This document shows positions 1-12,449 of a DNA stretch of 64,000 nt, in pieces (position 1 is the first letter of the stretch; each line of letters starts with the position of its first letter). Made by a program: the position numbers and the translations under genes. The stretch spans positions 154,242,492 to 154,306,491 of the forward strand of contig OX638368.1 of assembly GCA_951812925.1 (NCBI GenBank). The letters are read 5' to 3'. The stretch is from Calliopum simillimum. Taxonomy: Eukaryota > Arthropoda > Insecta > Diptera > Lauxaniidae. The notes beneath the pieces are model-generated. The model had not been told where the DNA came from. It saw nothing but the letters and a program-made list of their open reading frames with translations, and made no database searches.

Positions 1-399
1 TTTTCACAAACTCTTTTGTAATATTCTTTCCCTTAGCGTTTTCACTGATATGTGTATCATCTTTTTATGGTAAAAAATATTGACTGCATTTAACTTTTCT
101 GACTTTATTTGATATAATTTTAAAATGTAAATTTTAGCATCCAGATTCTATAGAAAACCAAACCATAAGCCTAAAAAAATGGCAATTAAAATATATCGCG
201 GAGATTAGGTTAAAAACACAAAAGAAAGATACTGCAACAAATGCTGCGGAGCATATTCTTTGTGGTTATTTATACCTTAAGTTACAGTACCTGTTGTCCC
301 TACTGTGCATTGTGTGTAGCTGCAGCAATACTGTACAAATGGTAGCAAGCAAACCCATAACCAGTGATGTTAACTGTACAGTAGGGTTGTCCCAAAAAA
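1..399. other. AT-rich sequence, nothing recognised
   Basis: No conserved reading frame, terminal repeat or RNA gene is visible. The sequence leads into the foldback repeat that follows. Confidence 0.5.
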
Positions 400-1480
400 C
401 GTGTTTGCTTTTTTTAAAAGTTTTATTTTTTTAAGAAAATTTTTATAAGCAATTTTTTATATGATTTTTTTTTTTAAATTTTCAACATTCAAAACCAAAC
501 TGCTATTTTAATCAATGATTATATTCTTTGATTTTTGTAATAAAATTTTGAAAAAAACTTTAAAACTTATTTGACACATTTCAAGACAAGTGATTGAAGG
601 AGCACTAAAATATTCCTCGTTACCGGGAGAGGGTTAGAATGTTCAACGACCCCCATTAATTTTTCCTCTCCAACATTTCTCTTAAATATACTTCCCCATT
701 TTTTTCACCCTTTAGGTGGGCGCCCCTATCAAAAAAATTCCTCATTGCCGGGAGAGGAAAATAATGTTCGCAGACACCAAATAATTTTTTTTTTTTTTTT
801 GTATCAGGGCTCCCTTAAGGAGTAGAAAAAATGGGATAGTATGTTTGTAAGAAATTTTGGAGGGGTAAAGTTAAAGGGGGTCGGTGAACATTTTTACCCT
901 CTCCCGGCAATGAGGAATGTTTTTGATATTTTTATCAAACTTTTGTATGGAAGCTCCCTTAATTAGTGGAAAAAAACGAATACGTCACAAAAAATGATTG
1001 GAGAGGAAAAGTAATGAGGGTCGGCGAATACTTTTTCCCTCTCCCGGCAGTGAAAATTTATTTTTTTTATATTTTTTCAAAATAATAAATTGATAACAGG
1101 GGTTAGCAAATTAAAAAAAAAAAAAATGTTGAAGATGAAAAATTTTGCTCTGTCCCGGGATATCGAAATTTTGTATGGGAGTTCCCAAAAGAGCTGAAAA
1201 AAAGGAGTAGCAGTTTGAGACCGTGAACATTTTTACTCTCTTCCGGCAACGAAGAATATTTAAGTGCTCGTTCACTCACTTTTTTGTTAATTAAAAAAAA
1301 AATACATCTCATAGTTTGTCCATTCTAAAAATTGTCTTAAAATTTGTTAAATACATCAAAGTTGTACGCAAAACTTTTTTTTAAAAATCGAAGAGTTTGG
1401 TTTGGAAGTTCAAAATTTTATAAGAAACTTATTTAAGAAAAATTTTTAATTTTTTATAAAAATTTTCGTAAATTAATAAA
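400..1480. repeat. Large foldback (inverted) repeat with CCGGGAGAGG modules
   Basis: The left half carries the module TTGCCGGGAGAGG followed by an AATGTTC..GACCCCCATTAA context near 608 and 742. The right half carries its reverse complement near 885, 1035 and 1245. Flanking sequence is also inverted: the AGCACTAAAATATTCCTCG stretch near 600 mirrors GAATATTTAAGTGCTCG near 1255. A partial second copy lies at about 23790-24245. No coding capacity is seen. This is probably a non-autonomous foldback DNA element; the superfamily is not assignable by eye. Confidence 0.7.
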
Positions 1481-2209
1481 ACTGTTAAAAAAATAATTAC
1501 ATGATTTGGCTGACTATTGGCGAAGATATAAGCATTTCAAAAATCTAATTTATGTCGTTTTTTCAGCTTTTTCAGTTTTTTAAAAATCTGAACGACTTGA
1601 TAAAAAAAAAATTTCAGAAAATCATGGATTTAGTCATAACTAGTACTACATGAAAATGAAGTTTCAAAAAAATCGGAGATGCAAAAGATGTAATGCCCCA
1701 TATATAAAAGTCTGAGTAAAATTGCAAGCTAATTATAAATTGTAAAAAACAAAACCAAAAAAAACCAAGTTGATTGTACTAATGGATGCGCACCACGATT
1801 ATAACGTTGATGCTGACGACTGCATTGTTTTTGTCGCTGTTGACAATCCTCAAGCACTCAGAAGTAGCGAGTTTTGATTTAACTGTTCAACTTGAATGTT
1901 GCTGCTGGTTCTGTTGCTGTTGCTTTCGAGTTGACGACAGCTTCCTACGTGTTTTTTTATGTTGCGCAGGTTACGCTGCGATTATCTTTTGCTGCTACGT
2001 TTCTTTAAGATTAGCAATTAGGGAGAATGCGGCAGGTGAATTGGAAACATTGTTGCTACGCAAGCACGTTGGCAACTATGCTATGTCTTGTAACTCCTAT
2101 GGGAAGCATATAGAAAAACTACTTGTTTCTATAAAATGCAATCTCTCGACATCATTGCTTGACTCTCCTAGTCCTTAGATTTGATGCTCCAATCACATCT
2201 TAAAGGTGA
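1481..2209. other. Unassigned; contains a 130-codon frame of doubtful status
   Basis: The frame at 1786-2178 (+) begins with a hydrophobic stretch resembling a signal peptide (MRTTIITLMLTTALFLSLL), then becomes cysteine-rich from GTT/GCT trinucleotide-rich DNA. It matches no family I know and has no convincing splice donor. It could be a chance frame or a 5' exon of the gene whose Ig exon lies at 42170. The sequence does not decide. Confidence 0.2.
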
Positions 2210-2640
2210 CTTTTGTTCTAATCGCTATCTTTCTCGTGGATTTGATAAAAGTCACATATTAATCTTTGGCTCCGGCAATAACATCTCTTAAATTTTCATC
2301 AAAATTGCTGAAGCCGTTTTTGAATATGTAATATGGAATCAAAATTGTCAACGATTAAAATGTCGGCGTGGTACTGATTCGGTTCCGCCCACTTTTCGTT
2401 TGCTGCAAGGCATTGATAAGTCGAGGAGCGAGTTATGACAAGATTATATTTAAAATTTAGGGCAGTGCCACGACTTTCAATGGTCAACCACAAATTTGAA
2501 GCTCAGCCCGTTCTTCATTCCGTGCTAATATGCATCACTTTCTGAAGTTTTGTTAAAATTTCAAAAAATATTTTGGCATTATATGCAGGTATATACAATT
2601 TCAACTCGTATATGAAGAGAAGATATATTGTGTTGGACGT
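2210..2640 (+). repeat. GGGCGTGGCAC-family interspersed repeat, diverged copy
   Basis: It shares a syntenic string of motifs with 4143-4530: TTTTCATCAAAATTG, GGCGTGGTAC, TTCCGCCCACTTTTCG, AAATTTAGGGC, GTGCCACG and a 3' AGAAGAGAAGATAT. There is no protein-coding potential. The transposon class is unknown. Confidence 0.65.
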
Positions 2641-3309
2641 TGCTTTTGCGGATATTGTTGGTTTGCTCAAAATTTTACATTTCGATTTTTTTATTAAATG
2701 ACTCACAATTACCTCTGTACACAAGTAAGAAGCAGAGAAATAACTGAAATACTTTGGCTACAAGTTAGGTGCATTAAAATGAAGTATAAAAAAACAGAAG
2801 CGTTGGAGCGTCCTTAGAAACCCTAGAAACAGAGTGGAGTACATTCGGTGATGTTGCTGCAGCAATGGCTTGGATTTTTTTAAAATGGTATACTAAGCCA
2901 AAACATCTGAAATATTATTAAAACAGCAAAAGTTCTCTTTAATAAATAAGTACCTGGAGACCGATCCTTGCAACTATTTAATATGATAATTTAAGAGTTA
3001 TTTTTTGTGGTGCAGATAAATCACAAAATTCATCAAAAAAAGTTCAAAATATCTTGTATACGTATAAAAACAAGTTATATGTTATACGAAGCGTTGAAAA
3101 TAATTAAAAAAGAAAGTTAAACTTCGAAAATAATCAAAAATTAAAACAAAAAATCCATGGTTATCGAAAAAAAATAACTTCGGAAAACATAAAAAAGTTT
3201 TGAATAGTATCGATAAATATATAATATCGAAAATGAAGAATTATCGGAAGAACTTAAAAATAAATGAATAGCATTGGAAAAATCATTATTTTGATTGGGA
3301 AATCAAATA
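2641..3309. other. AT-rich, nothing recognised
   Basis: No gene, RNA or clear element was found. Confidence 0.4.
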
Positions 3310-4530
3310 AAATCATTATTTTGATTGGGAATTAAATCAAAGTTTTCAACGGCTAAAAAGGGGGCATGGTACTTCTTCGATACCGCCCACTTTTCGGTTA
3401 TTATAAGGCATTAATAAGCAGTACCTACATACCAAATTTCATTAAAATATCTTGTAACATTTGCGAAAAATAGCATTTAACGGATTTGGCTTGTGTGGGA
3501 GGTTCCACGCGCAATGGCAATATTTTGCCCACTTTCAGAACAGAGATGCCTTTTTGCAATTACGCACCTCACAGTTAATTTCAGAATGTTTGCTTTATTA
3601 GTTTTCTTTTTATACCGTTTTATATTTTTGTGGGCGGTGCCACGCCCTTCAACGAGTTTTCCCAATATAACGGCATATCACATATTAATCCTTGTTTGCA
3701 GATGTAACATCTCCTAAATTTTCATCAAAATTGTTGGAGTCGTTTTCGAGTAATATTAAATCAAAATTTTCAATGGCAAAAAAGTGGACGTGGTACCTCC
3801 TCGATTCCGCCCACTTTTCGTTAGTTACAAAGCATTGATAAGTAGTACCTACACACCAAATTTCATTAAAATATCTTGTAATATTTGCGAGAAATAGCAT
3901 AAAACGTATTTCGCTTGTATGGGAGGTTCCACGCGCAACGGCAATATTTCACCCACTTTCAGATCAGAGATGGCTTATAGCAAGTAGGCTCCCCACAGTT
4001 AATTTCAGACTGATTACTTTATTGGTTTTCTTTTTATACCGAATTATAATTTTGTGGGTGGTGCCACGCCCTTCAACGAGTTTTCCCAATATAACGGCAC
4101 ATTTCATATTAATTCTTGTTTGCAGAGGTAACACCTTCTAAATTTTCATCAAAATTGTTGGAGTCGTTTTCGAGTAATATTAAATCAAAATTTTCAATGG
4201 CTAAAAAGTGGGCGTGGCACTTCTTCGATTCCGCCCACTTTCTGTCCGTTAGAAGACATTGATAGTAAATAGATGCGTACTAAATTTCATCAAAATACCT
4301 TTAATGGTTTGGAAGTTATGACTAGATGAAGTTTAAACTTTAGGGCGGTGCCACGCCCCCTAGTGGGCAGCTATAAAGTTGAAACCTTGTTTATTCTCCA
4401 TTTTATGCTAGAGTGCATCCTTTGATAAAGTTTCATTGAAATCGCTGCAGCCGTTCTCGAGAAAATATATTTATAAATATATAAATAAACATACATACAA
4501 TTTTATCTCGTATAAGAAGAGAAGATATGC
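3310..4530 (+). repeat. GGGCGTGGCAC-family repeat with a 424-bp tandem duplication
   Basis: TTTTCATCAAAATTGTTGG occurs at 3719 and 4143, and GGGAGGTTCCACGCGCAA occurs near 3498 and 3922, both offset by 424 bp. The block therefore holds about two and a half head-to-tail units. Its 3' end (AGAAGAGAAGATAT) matches the end of the 2.2-2.6 kb copy. Frames in this block arise from the repeat and are not genes. Confidence 0.8.
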
Positions 4531-6017
4531 AGCAACCGTAAATCAACCCAAAAGGTTCTTTCAATGTGTAGATTATTTTGTTGCCGGCATTCGTCAAGAC
4601 ATTAAAAACAATTTTCATATTTACGGTATTTTACCGAGAATTTTTGTACCGTTTTCTCTACATTATAATTTTAGTTAAAGCAACCTTTTTGCTTCTGCTT
4701 CAGTTTTATATATATTTTATATTTATTTTTAATTTTCGCTCTTTACTTTTCATAAACAATAAAGAAAAAAAAAATCCATTTTCCCATATTAATTTTCAAC
4801 AAATTATAGCTGACCAATTTAGATGGTATTTCGAACTGTAAACAGTAAGCGGTAAAAAAATTAAAAAAAAAAAATAATAAATAAATAATGGTGGCAGGAA
4901 ACTGTAGCTCTTTTGTTCAGCGCCTAAAATTATACTTTAGATATGGCATAACTGCGCGCTAGCACGCAGACAAAAGCGACTCTGAAATGTAGGTTACCAA
5001 CCAACCAAAAGTTGGCACAAATGAGCACCACCACCTTCGTCTGCTGTCAGGTGCTGCTGAATATGAAACCTTTCGTGGTTGCGCGTTATTTATTAAATTT
5101 ACATAAAATTCATAGAAAATAAAAAGTAAAAAAAAAACAAAATGTAAATTCAAAGGGGCCAACCAAAAATGAAGAAGACGTATGGCAGACATGCAATAAA
5201 AATTAGCCTAATGATATAGGATTTGTGGTATATTTTTGATTTTCATTTAATATTGCCTGATTGAATGGGGTTATTTGGTTGGTGTTGTGTTGTGTTTTTT
5301 AAGTTTAGTTTGTTAGTTCTATTTTTAATGATATATCATTAAGTTTAACCAAATGGTTTCGTTCAGAAAGGGTTTTCATAAATAAAGGAATGTTCTAGTG
5401 CAATAATTTGTAAAAATAACGATACTTTTTAATAACGAAAGAAAGTTTCTTTAGTTTGAATAAGATCTGAGTGTACAAACATACAACATTGTATTTGTAA
5501 AACGTTACAATATATTAGACCAGAAGGATCTGGAAGAAATCTCTAAAACGCAGATCTCCAAAATACAATAGAGCTGATCAAACGACAAGACCGCAGTGCC
5601 AAGTTGCAAACGTACGTAGATCTATGAACTATATATATTCTGAACTTTTGTTTAAGTATATCTCAAACTAGAAGTGATAGAGTGATTCTGCGACTGAAAT
5701 CGATTTAAACATCAAAAAATACATAGAAAATAATTATTTCAGTTGCAGTATGTGGTTACTTAAGAAATTGTTTTAGTTCAAAATTTTTTTGGTTTTTTAA
5801 AATAAACAAACACGCCAGAAACTTCTGTATATTCAGTCTTTGTACATTTATATCAATGCTTAAGCTATTTGGGAAGGAATACGCTAAAGGAGAACATAGG
5901 TATTTATAAAAATGAAATATCTTTTTCAGCTGATCAGGTTTTAATTCTCTTTATGTAAAATTGTATTGATTGGCGCATAACTTTCAAGTTGGTCATAAAC
6001 AAGAGATTTTCTAACCT
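4531..6017. other. No gene recognised
   Basis: AT-rich sequence with A and T runs. The short frame at 4959-5192 (-) has no recognisable domain. Confidence 0.4.
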
Positions 6018-7190
6018 AAACCCGGGGCATATTCAATTTTTCCTTTTATTTTTAACGCAGAGCAGGAGGAGTGGCAGACATGGAAAAGTAACTACATATA
6101 TTTACCTCCTGAGTCGATATATGAAGCTATGCCTGTCTGGCTGGCTCTCCGTCTGTGGAAATATTTTTCTGGAGCGAATTAAGCAAGATAATTTGATAAA
6201 ATTTTGTACACCGCCTCTGTCATAAAAAGTTAATTTGTGGAATTTAAAATGAGTGCCATTCATACGTGTAAAATATTTAAAATACAATTTTTGTACGTCA
6301 TTCCTGATAAAGCAACCATAATTGCCATAAATACTAGCGAAAGCCGGTGCAAGCTCTAAACAAAACTTATGTAAATTTGAACAAGAACATGTGGTACATC
6401 CCGTATAAGCAAAAGTTTAAGAGTGATATAGGTACTGAAAGCGTTTTTTTAAAAGATAATCCTACCACATATCACTCATATACCAAGGATAATACATGAA
6501 AGCTCTGATCAGAAACTTAGTTGATTTGGACAAGAGCACATGGTACCTCCCATACACTCTAAGCTTTCAAAGTTATGTGATACAAGCGTCATGTGAGGTA
6601 ATGTAACAAAATTTCTCACAGATACTGGGAATAGCTAGTGACAGCACTACGCAAAAACTAGGCGAACTGAGGCAACACGGCGTGACATCTCCAATCCAAG
6701 CAACATTTCCAAAGTGCTGATGTGTGAAGTATTTACTTTTAACACTGCGTTAGGAAATAACGCCCAAAAACAAAAATGAAAACGCCCAAATTATTTTCGT
6801 ATAAACAACGCCAAAAAATTTGGGCTTATTTCGTTTTTTTTTGGGCGTTATTTCGTATTATTTTTAAAAAATTATATAAGGACCCAAAAAAAAAAAACAA
6901 TATAGCTCCCAAAAATAAAATGCCGTAATAACGGCCAAAATAAAAACGAAATAACACCCAAAAGTATGAAACAATGCCCAAACAGGAAATAATGCCTAAA
7001 CTATTTCCTAACGCCCAAATTTATATGAAAATAATTTGGGCGTTTTTTCGTTTTTTGTTTTTGGGCGCTATTTCCAAAATGATTATCGCCCAAATCAATA
7101 TGGAAATAATTTGGGCGCTATTTCGTTTTTTATTTTTGGCGTTATTTCCTAACGCCTTTTTACCCAGACCAGAGGTAACACCCTTGCTAG
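6018..7190 (+). mobile_element. DINE-1-like (Helitron-related) element, old copy
   Basis: The 5' part matches the copy at 44961-45860: a GGGGCATATTC start, then AACGCAGAGCAGGAGG, CTCCTGAGTCGATAT and CTGTCTGGCTGGC. Diverged GGTACCTCCCATA modules follow, the last near 6655-6710. The end at 7165-7190 (GGTAACACCCTTGCTAG, followed by T) matches the CTAG 3' ends of the other two copies. Between the last module and the 3' end is a 430-bp block of GCCCAAA words absent from the 45-kb copy. The order of landmarks and the CTAG-T terminus fit DINE-1/Helentron-associated elements, which insert without target duplication and encode nothing. Confidence 0.65.
6735..7165. repeat. Cluster of GCCCAAA / TTTGGGC modules in both orientations
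   Basis: Many copies of AACGCCCAAA and TTTGGGCGTTATTTCG alternate in direct and inverted orientation, so the block can fold on itself. It interrupts the DINE-1-like copy just before its 3' end. A smaller set of the same words lies near 8135-8235. Confidence 0.7.
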
Positions 7191-8464
7191 TTTTTTTTTT
7201 TTTTTTTTGTGTGTCTATGTCAGTGATTCTCAACCTTTTTCTCGTCACGGCACATTTTTAATAATATCAAAATTTGGCGGCACACTAACAACAACACAAA
7301 TTTGAAGAGAATTCTAATTGGTTTATCGATTTATGCTTGGTTGGGTAAAATCAACGGGAAGACCATGTTGTCATCATTAACGTTGGCCTCGGAAATGGCC
7401 CCATTGTGTACCCGACACCTTAGAGCTTTAACAAAATAATTCTAGGAGAACCTTATACATGTTTATATACATATACTACCATATGGATTTAAGACACAAT
7501 TCAGATAGTGAGCCAAGCGGTTCAAAATTGAATTGACCAAAGAAATGAAGAAGTGTATCTTCCATATCAGTTTCTTTACAACTTCTACATATGTATGGTT
7601 TGCTATGCCACAGCTTCAAGTAATAGCACTAATTAAGTTACACACATTTTTTTTCCAATGCTATAAAAAATTTAGATCGATTCATACTTAAGGATGGCAA
7701 AATAAATTGATCTAATATGCTTTCAAGTTTGTTTCAAGTTTACTTGCGGTTTTTCCCTTGATTACGCTAATGTCTTTTCTTATTGAAAGGTCAGCCAAAA
7801 GAGTATTCTCGTTTGATCCTTTCATAGGTAGTTCATAAGCAATTATTATGACCGGGAACCCAGCAAAGTGTCATACTGCAGTCCTTACTTATACCGCAAA
7901 AGATCCTTTTTAACAGCTTAATACAAGTTTTGAAGTAATACGATTTAATGAAATTGCTTTGATGGCCACCACGCTACCTAGGTAATAAATAACAACGCTT
8001 CCAAGAAATTTCGGCTTTCAGAACAGCATAAACCTCTGCCTGAAAGACACTACAGTCATTTGGCTATCTGTACGGTTTTGTCAGTTCTATATACTCGGAA
8101 AAATTTCCTAATTCGTGTACATTTTAAAGGACGTAATAATAACGTCCAGATTATTTTCGTATAAATTAAGGCAATCATTATTTTAAAAATAACGCCCAAA
8201 ATTTATTTATACGAAGATATTCACGTTACGCCTTTTTTCTACTTAGGGGCATGGGACCGCCCACTTTTAAAAAGATATAGGCCTATGCACTGCTCTTCCC
8301 GACAACTTTTCCAAAAAAAAAAAAAAATCAAGCAAATCGGTTGAAATTTAGGTATAGGAACAGGGACTGAACCGATTTCGTTTGCCTATTTATAAATATA
8401 TAGATTTTCTATTTGTTTTCAATGATTAACGTTATATTTTCAATGTTTTAAATTATAGTTTGCC
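7191..8464. other. No gene recognised; minor GCCCAAA cluster near 8135-8235
   Basis: A T run follows the DINE-1-like 3' end. The stretch near 8135-8235 repeats the ACGTCCAGATTATTTTCGTA and AACGCCCAAAATTT words of the 6.7-7.2 kb block. No coding sequence is visible. Confidence 0.4.
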
Positions 8465-9030
8465 TACACGGAGAAAAAAAAAATAGTTCGCTCTACTTTA
8501 TTCTAGTAAATTTTACTAGAATTTCAAGTCAATATAGTGACAACTCCTCAACAAAATAAATTTAACCTTACTGCTTGAGTAAATTTTCAAAAAACCTTAC
8601 AGTATGTTTATTGTTTTTTTTTTTTTTTTTGTTTTTAAATTTAAGTGATATTTACTTTGCTGTAAAATTCTAACAAAAAATAACAAAAAAGAAATGAACT
8701 GACCACACTAGCATTCGAATCGAGGTCCGTCCGTGTGATAGATAAAAAAGTTTTTTTTTTATTTTTCTTACAAAAACAAACTCGTTAGACCTCTACCCTC
8801 TACACCAATAATCTATATGATAAAGAGGTATAAAATTTGTATATTACGCGAATGTCTGTCCCAACATAAATATTTTTACTAGAATTATAAAGTAAAAATG
8901 GCTATATACATATTTTTCTGGTAGAAAGCATAATATACTCTTTGTATAGGAAAATGTATGCAATTTAGAGTTTTGAAAGGTATTTGTTTTTTGAATACCC
9001 TTAAAATTCACAGTGTAGGAAACAAAAAGT
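8465..9030 (+). mobile_element. TIR family A, copy 1 (3' end eroded)
   Basis: It starts TACACGGAGAAAAAAAAAAT and shares TTTTACTAGAATTTCAA, TATAGTGACAACTCC, AATGTCTGTCC and TTTTTCTGGTAGAAA with the complete copy at 13658-14395. A tRNA-like piece on the minus strand includes GATTCGAATGC (complement near 8712). The 3' TIR is not visible. It has no coding capacity and is a non-autonomous DNA element. Confidence 0.7.
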
Positions 9031-10659
9031 GCCAAGCGATTTTTATTTTGCGTAGTTTTTAATTGCCCAACTACCTACATATTTATTGCGTATGTTTCAA
9101 ATTATATTTTTAGTTCAAAATAATTAATTTGTATTGTTTTCGCTATACCTTTGTTTTTATGTTTTTTTGTTTATATTTTTATTGTTAATATTATTATTTT
9201 ACTGCTAATTGAGTATTAATGTTATATTCGATTTCATTGAGATTATGTGGTCAGCAGTCAGTTGCACATACCAATTTGTGCAACAGGGCGTGTGATTGAT
9301 TTTGAATATAAATACATTTATTATACGTGCACTTATGTTGAACTTCATTAATATAGTTATTTATATCAATTAATTATTTGCTTATTTATTATTATGTATT
9401 GATACTCGTTTAAGGATTGAAAACCATCTGCTGGTTTATTTTGACAATTTTGGACTCTCAAAAAAAACGGCATATGGACAGTATCATAACTATGCGGTAC
9501 AAATTTGCTTATGACTAGCCTGCGATAAACTGTGATTTTTCGACATATTAACTGATTTTAACATTTTACTTTTAGGTTAACGAAACTCAGGCCTTTATCT
9601 TTTCTTTATGTTTTTTTTTTTTTTTGATACTGAACCTTATAGCCTTTCACCTTTACTATTCTCATACCTCTCACTGGTTTTTTTTTTTATTTTATTTCAT
9701 TTCCTTTATTTGCGTATTTCAATTTATGGCCTAAAGTGTTGTTCAAATGCTTGTTGCTTTGCTTTTGATATCGTGTTTTTTTTATTTATTTTTTTATTTC
9801 CATGTTAAAATGATGAAGTATGGGTTAAAAGAAGAAAAGCTCCAAAGAAAAAAAAAAAAAAAAAATAAAAAACAGAAAAAGAAATGAAATACATGCAAAG
9901 AATGTAATAAAAAAGAAATAAAACCAGGGAGAAGAAAAAAAAAAAAAAACTGACGGCTACGGCACGAAATCAATGTAAAACCAACGTTATTCGGTTGACG
10001 TTATATCCAAAAGTTACTTTCTTTCTACGATTTCCATAAATTTTTCAATGATTTCAAGTTGGTTTTCGCGTAACGATTTTTTTTTGTTTTTGTTGTTCAC
10101 TGGAAAAGCAGCAGCCACAGACGAACATGTAGCAATGGTTCGGTAGTGATTACTTGGTACATCGATTGTGGTATGGTTTGGCGCCATATACAGCATTGAT
10201 TTATGAGAAAATGCTACAGGCAGTAGAGGTTCTTTCTGTTTTTTGTTCTTTGATTTAATTTTTATAGCATTTAAAAAATTTGAATATTCTTCTATACCAT
10301 ATAGATTAGGCTTTGCGCAGACTGTAAAATTTTATGTAGAATTTCAAGTCCAGGGAAATGTGAAAATTAAATATCAAATTTATTGCGTAATTTCCAAGAT
10401 ACACGTAGAACATAGTTAGTAATATACGTAGAAGGAACTTATGAGCTTAAATTCTATGCATTATAAAAAGTATATCGGTTGTGATACAACTAATTTTTAA
10501 ATTTAGTTACTAAAATAACATCAATTTTTTTGTTTGTGCAAGGAAAAAAATTAATGTCAACATTTTTGCTCCACTTGGGTACAAAAAAAAATCAAAGAAA
10601 TCAATACTAAATTTCAAACACAAATAACCTTGCGTATGAAATATTTGATGATTTCGTAA
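9031..10659. other. AT-rich intronic-type DNA with T and A tracts
   Basis: Homopolymer tracts near 9609, 9850 and 9935. The frames at 9608-9808 (+) and 10014-10196 (-) have no recognisable protein features. Confidence 0.4.
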
Positions 10660-10792
10660 AGTAAATAAAAAAATGTAGTGAAATTTCCTACATTTTACTT
10701 TAGGTAGAGTAAATTGCACAGTCCTGCAATCAAAAAATGTATGATCTCGTAAGTGATTTTCATAGATTTTTACTCGCTGAATCCGAATACTA

Positions 10793-11351
10793 CCTTGATC
10801 AAAAAGTTCCCGGAATCATCACCGTGTGGCGCCCCCTGCTGTCCGATTTCTGTAGGCTGTCACACCTTTTAACAATATTTCCTGCGATTTTCAGCTTCCT
10901 AGCTTGACATTTGTAAATGAAACGCAATTTTGAGTGCATCTGTTTTTTTGCGAATTTCGATTTTTGGATTTTACACCATGACAATGCACCGTAGCACAAT
11001 GCCATCATTATTCGTGAGTTTCTCACCAAAAACTCAACTAAGTAATACAATTCCACAGCCATCAAATTTGACAGATTTAGCTCCCTGTGACTTTTTTTTG
11101 TTCGATGGACTGAAAAAACCACTACGCGGAACGTGTTTTAGTAGCCGATCGGAAATAATACAAAAATCGAAAACGGCACTGATGGGCATATCGAAAATTG
11201 AGTATCAAAAATGTTTTGAGAGCTGGATCAAGCGCTGGCATAAGTGCGTGGCAGTCGATGGGAATTTCTTTGAAGGGGACTACATCAATATTCAAGAATA
11301 AACTTACATTTTTAAATTTAAAAATAAATTCCGGGAACTTTTTGATCAAGG
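10793..11351 (+). mobile_element. Mariner element, internally deleted, both TIRs present
   Basis: The left end is CCTTGATCAAAAAGTTCCCG; the right end is its reverse complement, ending GATCAAGG at 11351. The left flank is TA (10791-10792); the right flank is CA, so one target-site copy is mutated or lost. At 559 bp it is less than half the usual roughly 1.3 kb mariner length, and the transposase N-terminal half is missing. Confidence 0.85.
10972..11301 (+). pseudogene. Mariner transposase C-terminal relic
   Basis: Only the C-terminal half of a cut-and-paste transposase survives. In one frame the DNA near 10972 reads LHHDNAP, then a stop, then HNA, which is the second catalytic Asp motif. A frameshift leads to NLTDLAPCDFFLFDGLKKPL, carrying the third catalytic Asp in the PCD position typical of mariner D34D enzymes. 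The tail has the conserved YQKCFESWIKRWHKCV pattern and ends at a stop at 11299-11301, about 50 bp before the 3' TIR. A stop codon, a frameshift and the missing first catalytic Asp make it dead. Family assignment is secure; the subfamily is not determined. Confidence 0.8.
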
Positions 11352-11831
11352 CATCCTGAAAGCAGTCTAGTTCACTTTTGATAGCGGTATTGAATACCCC
11401 TGAGCTTCCTCTTTAAAGTGTATTTTTAACTTTTCCAATTGGATCATTAGTTGCCGAGATATCACCATTGAATCGATGATGTCTCAGAAACTAATGATTG
11501 AATTGAAAAAGTTAAAAGTATGCTCAGGGCTATTCAGTGCCGCTGTCAAAAAAGGACTAGACTACTTTCAGGATGTACGCCATATGTCTGCAAATTGCGT
11601 TTATTGCACTTTAAATCACGGATAACTCAGATCTCAGACAAGAACGAGCAAATCGGAGGTCATATTCGGATTCAACAATCAAAAATCTATAAGAATCACC
11701 TACTCATTTTTCATACTTTTTTAACTTTTCAAAATCGCAGGATTGTGTTATGGTATCAACCAGAAGAACGTATAACTATTTTTACTTTATAATTCTATTG
11801 AAAACTGTTTTATTTTTTGCACTTATTCGCT

Positions 11832-12449
11832 CACGAAAAAAAAAAAGATTAATGATTTTTACTCCAGTCGAGCAGTAAGAAAATAAAAGTAATTAACACT
11901 TAATTATAAACATAAATTACCTTACGTTATAAAACCATTTTGACTTTATAATTCCAGTAAAAATTTTATTGTTTGGACAGATTTGCTTCGTGTACAAATT
12001 TTATATTGCTTCAGCATATTGGTCAGTGGTGCAGAGCTCAAACAAGTTTGTGATTGTAATTAAAATAATATTTTTCTATCCACCACACGCGGTTCGAATC
12101 CTAATGATTTCAGTTCGTTTCTTTTTTATTTGTGTTTTTTTTTTTAACTTTACAGTAAGGTAAATGTGATTTAAATTTTTTCAAAAATATTATTAGACCA
12201 CAAGATTATTCGAAAATTCTGAATTTACTAAAACAGGAAAGTTAAATTTATTTTTTATTGGGGAGTTGTCACTATATTCAGGCATGTCGTGAAATCCAAT
12301 CACTTTTCATTTGGGAGGCTTTTTGAAGAAAACGGTAAGTCGAGCGATAAAAAGTATAAGTATTTCTTTTGTGGAAATTAACAGGTTCTACAAAAAATAT
12401 TGATTTGCTAGAGATAAAGTAGTACGAACTAATTTTTTTTTTTCGTGTG
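11832..12449 (-). mobile_element. TIR family A, copy 2 (reverse orientation)
   Basis: Read on the minus strand it begins with a CACACGAAAAAAAAAA variant of the TIR (complement near 12449) and contains the TATAGTGACAACTCC landmark (near 12270). Its other end, CTCACGAAAAAAAAAAAG near 11831, precedes TTTTTACTCCAGTCGAGCAG, matching the inverted 3' end of copy 3. The tRNA-like module lies on the plus strand here: GGTCAGTGGTGCAGAGC near 12020 resembles an A box, and GGTTCGAATCC near 12090 is a perfect-looking B box. Confidence 0.7.

Larger units (their letters stand above)
10660..11770. repeat. Long palindromic element split by a mariner
   Basis: The right arm (11475-11770) reads as the reverse complement of left-arm pieces. 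CCTGAAAGCAGTCTAG at 11354 pairs with CTAGACTACTTTCAGG ending near 11572. The CCCCTGAGC end near 11404 pairs with GCTCAGGGC at 11522. ATTCGGATTCA near 11665 pairs with TGAATCCGAATAC near 10780. About 85 bp present in the right arm (11573-11655) is missing from the left, exactly where the mariner sits, so its insertion was accompanied or followed by a deletion. Confidence 0.8.

Noticed and set aside
1786..2178. 130-codon frame with a signal-peptide-like start
   Set aside because: No homology recognised, trinucleotide-rich composition and no good donor; kept only as an uncertain note.
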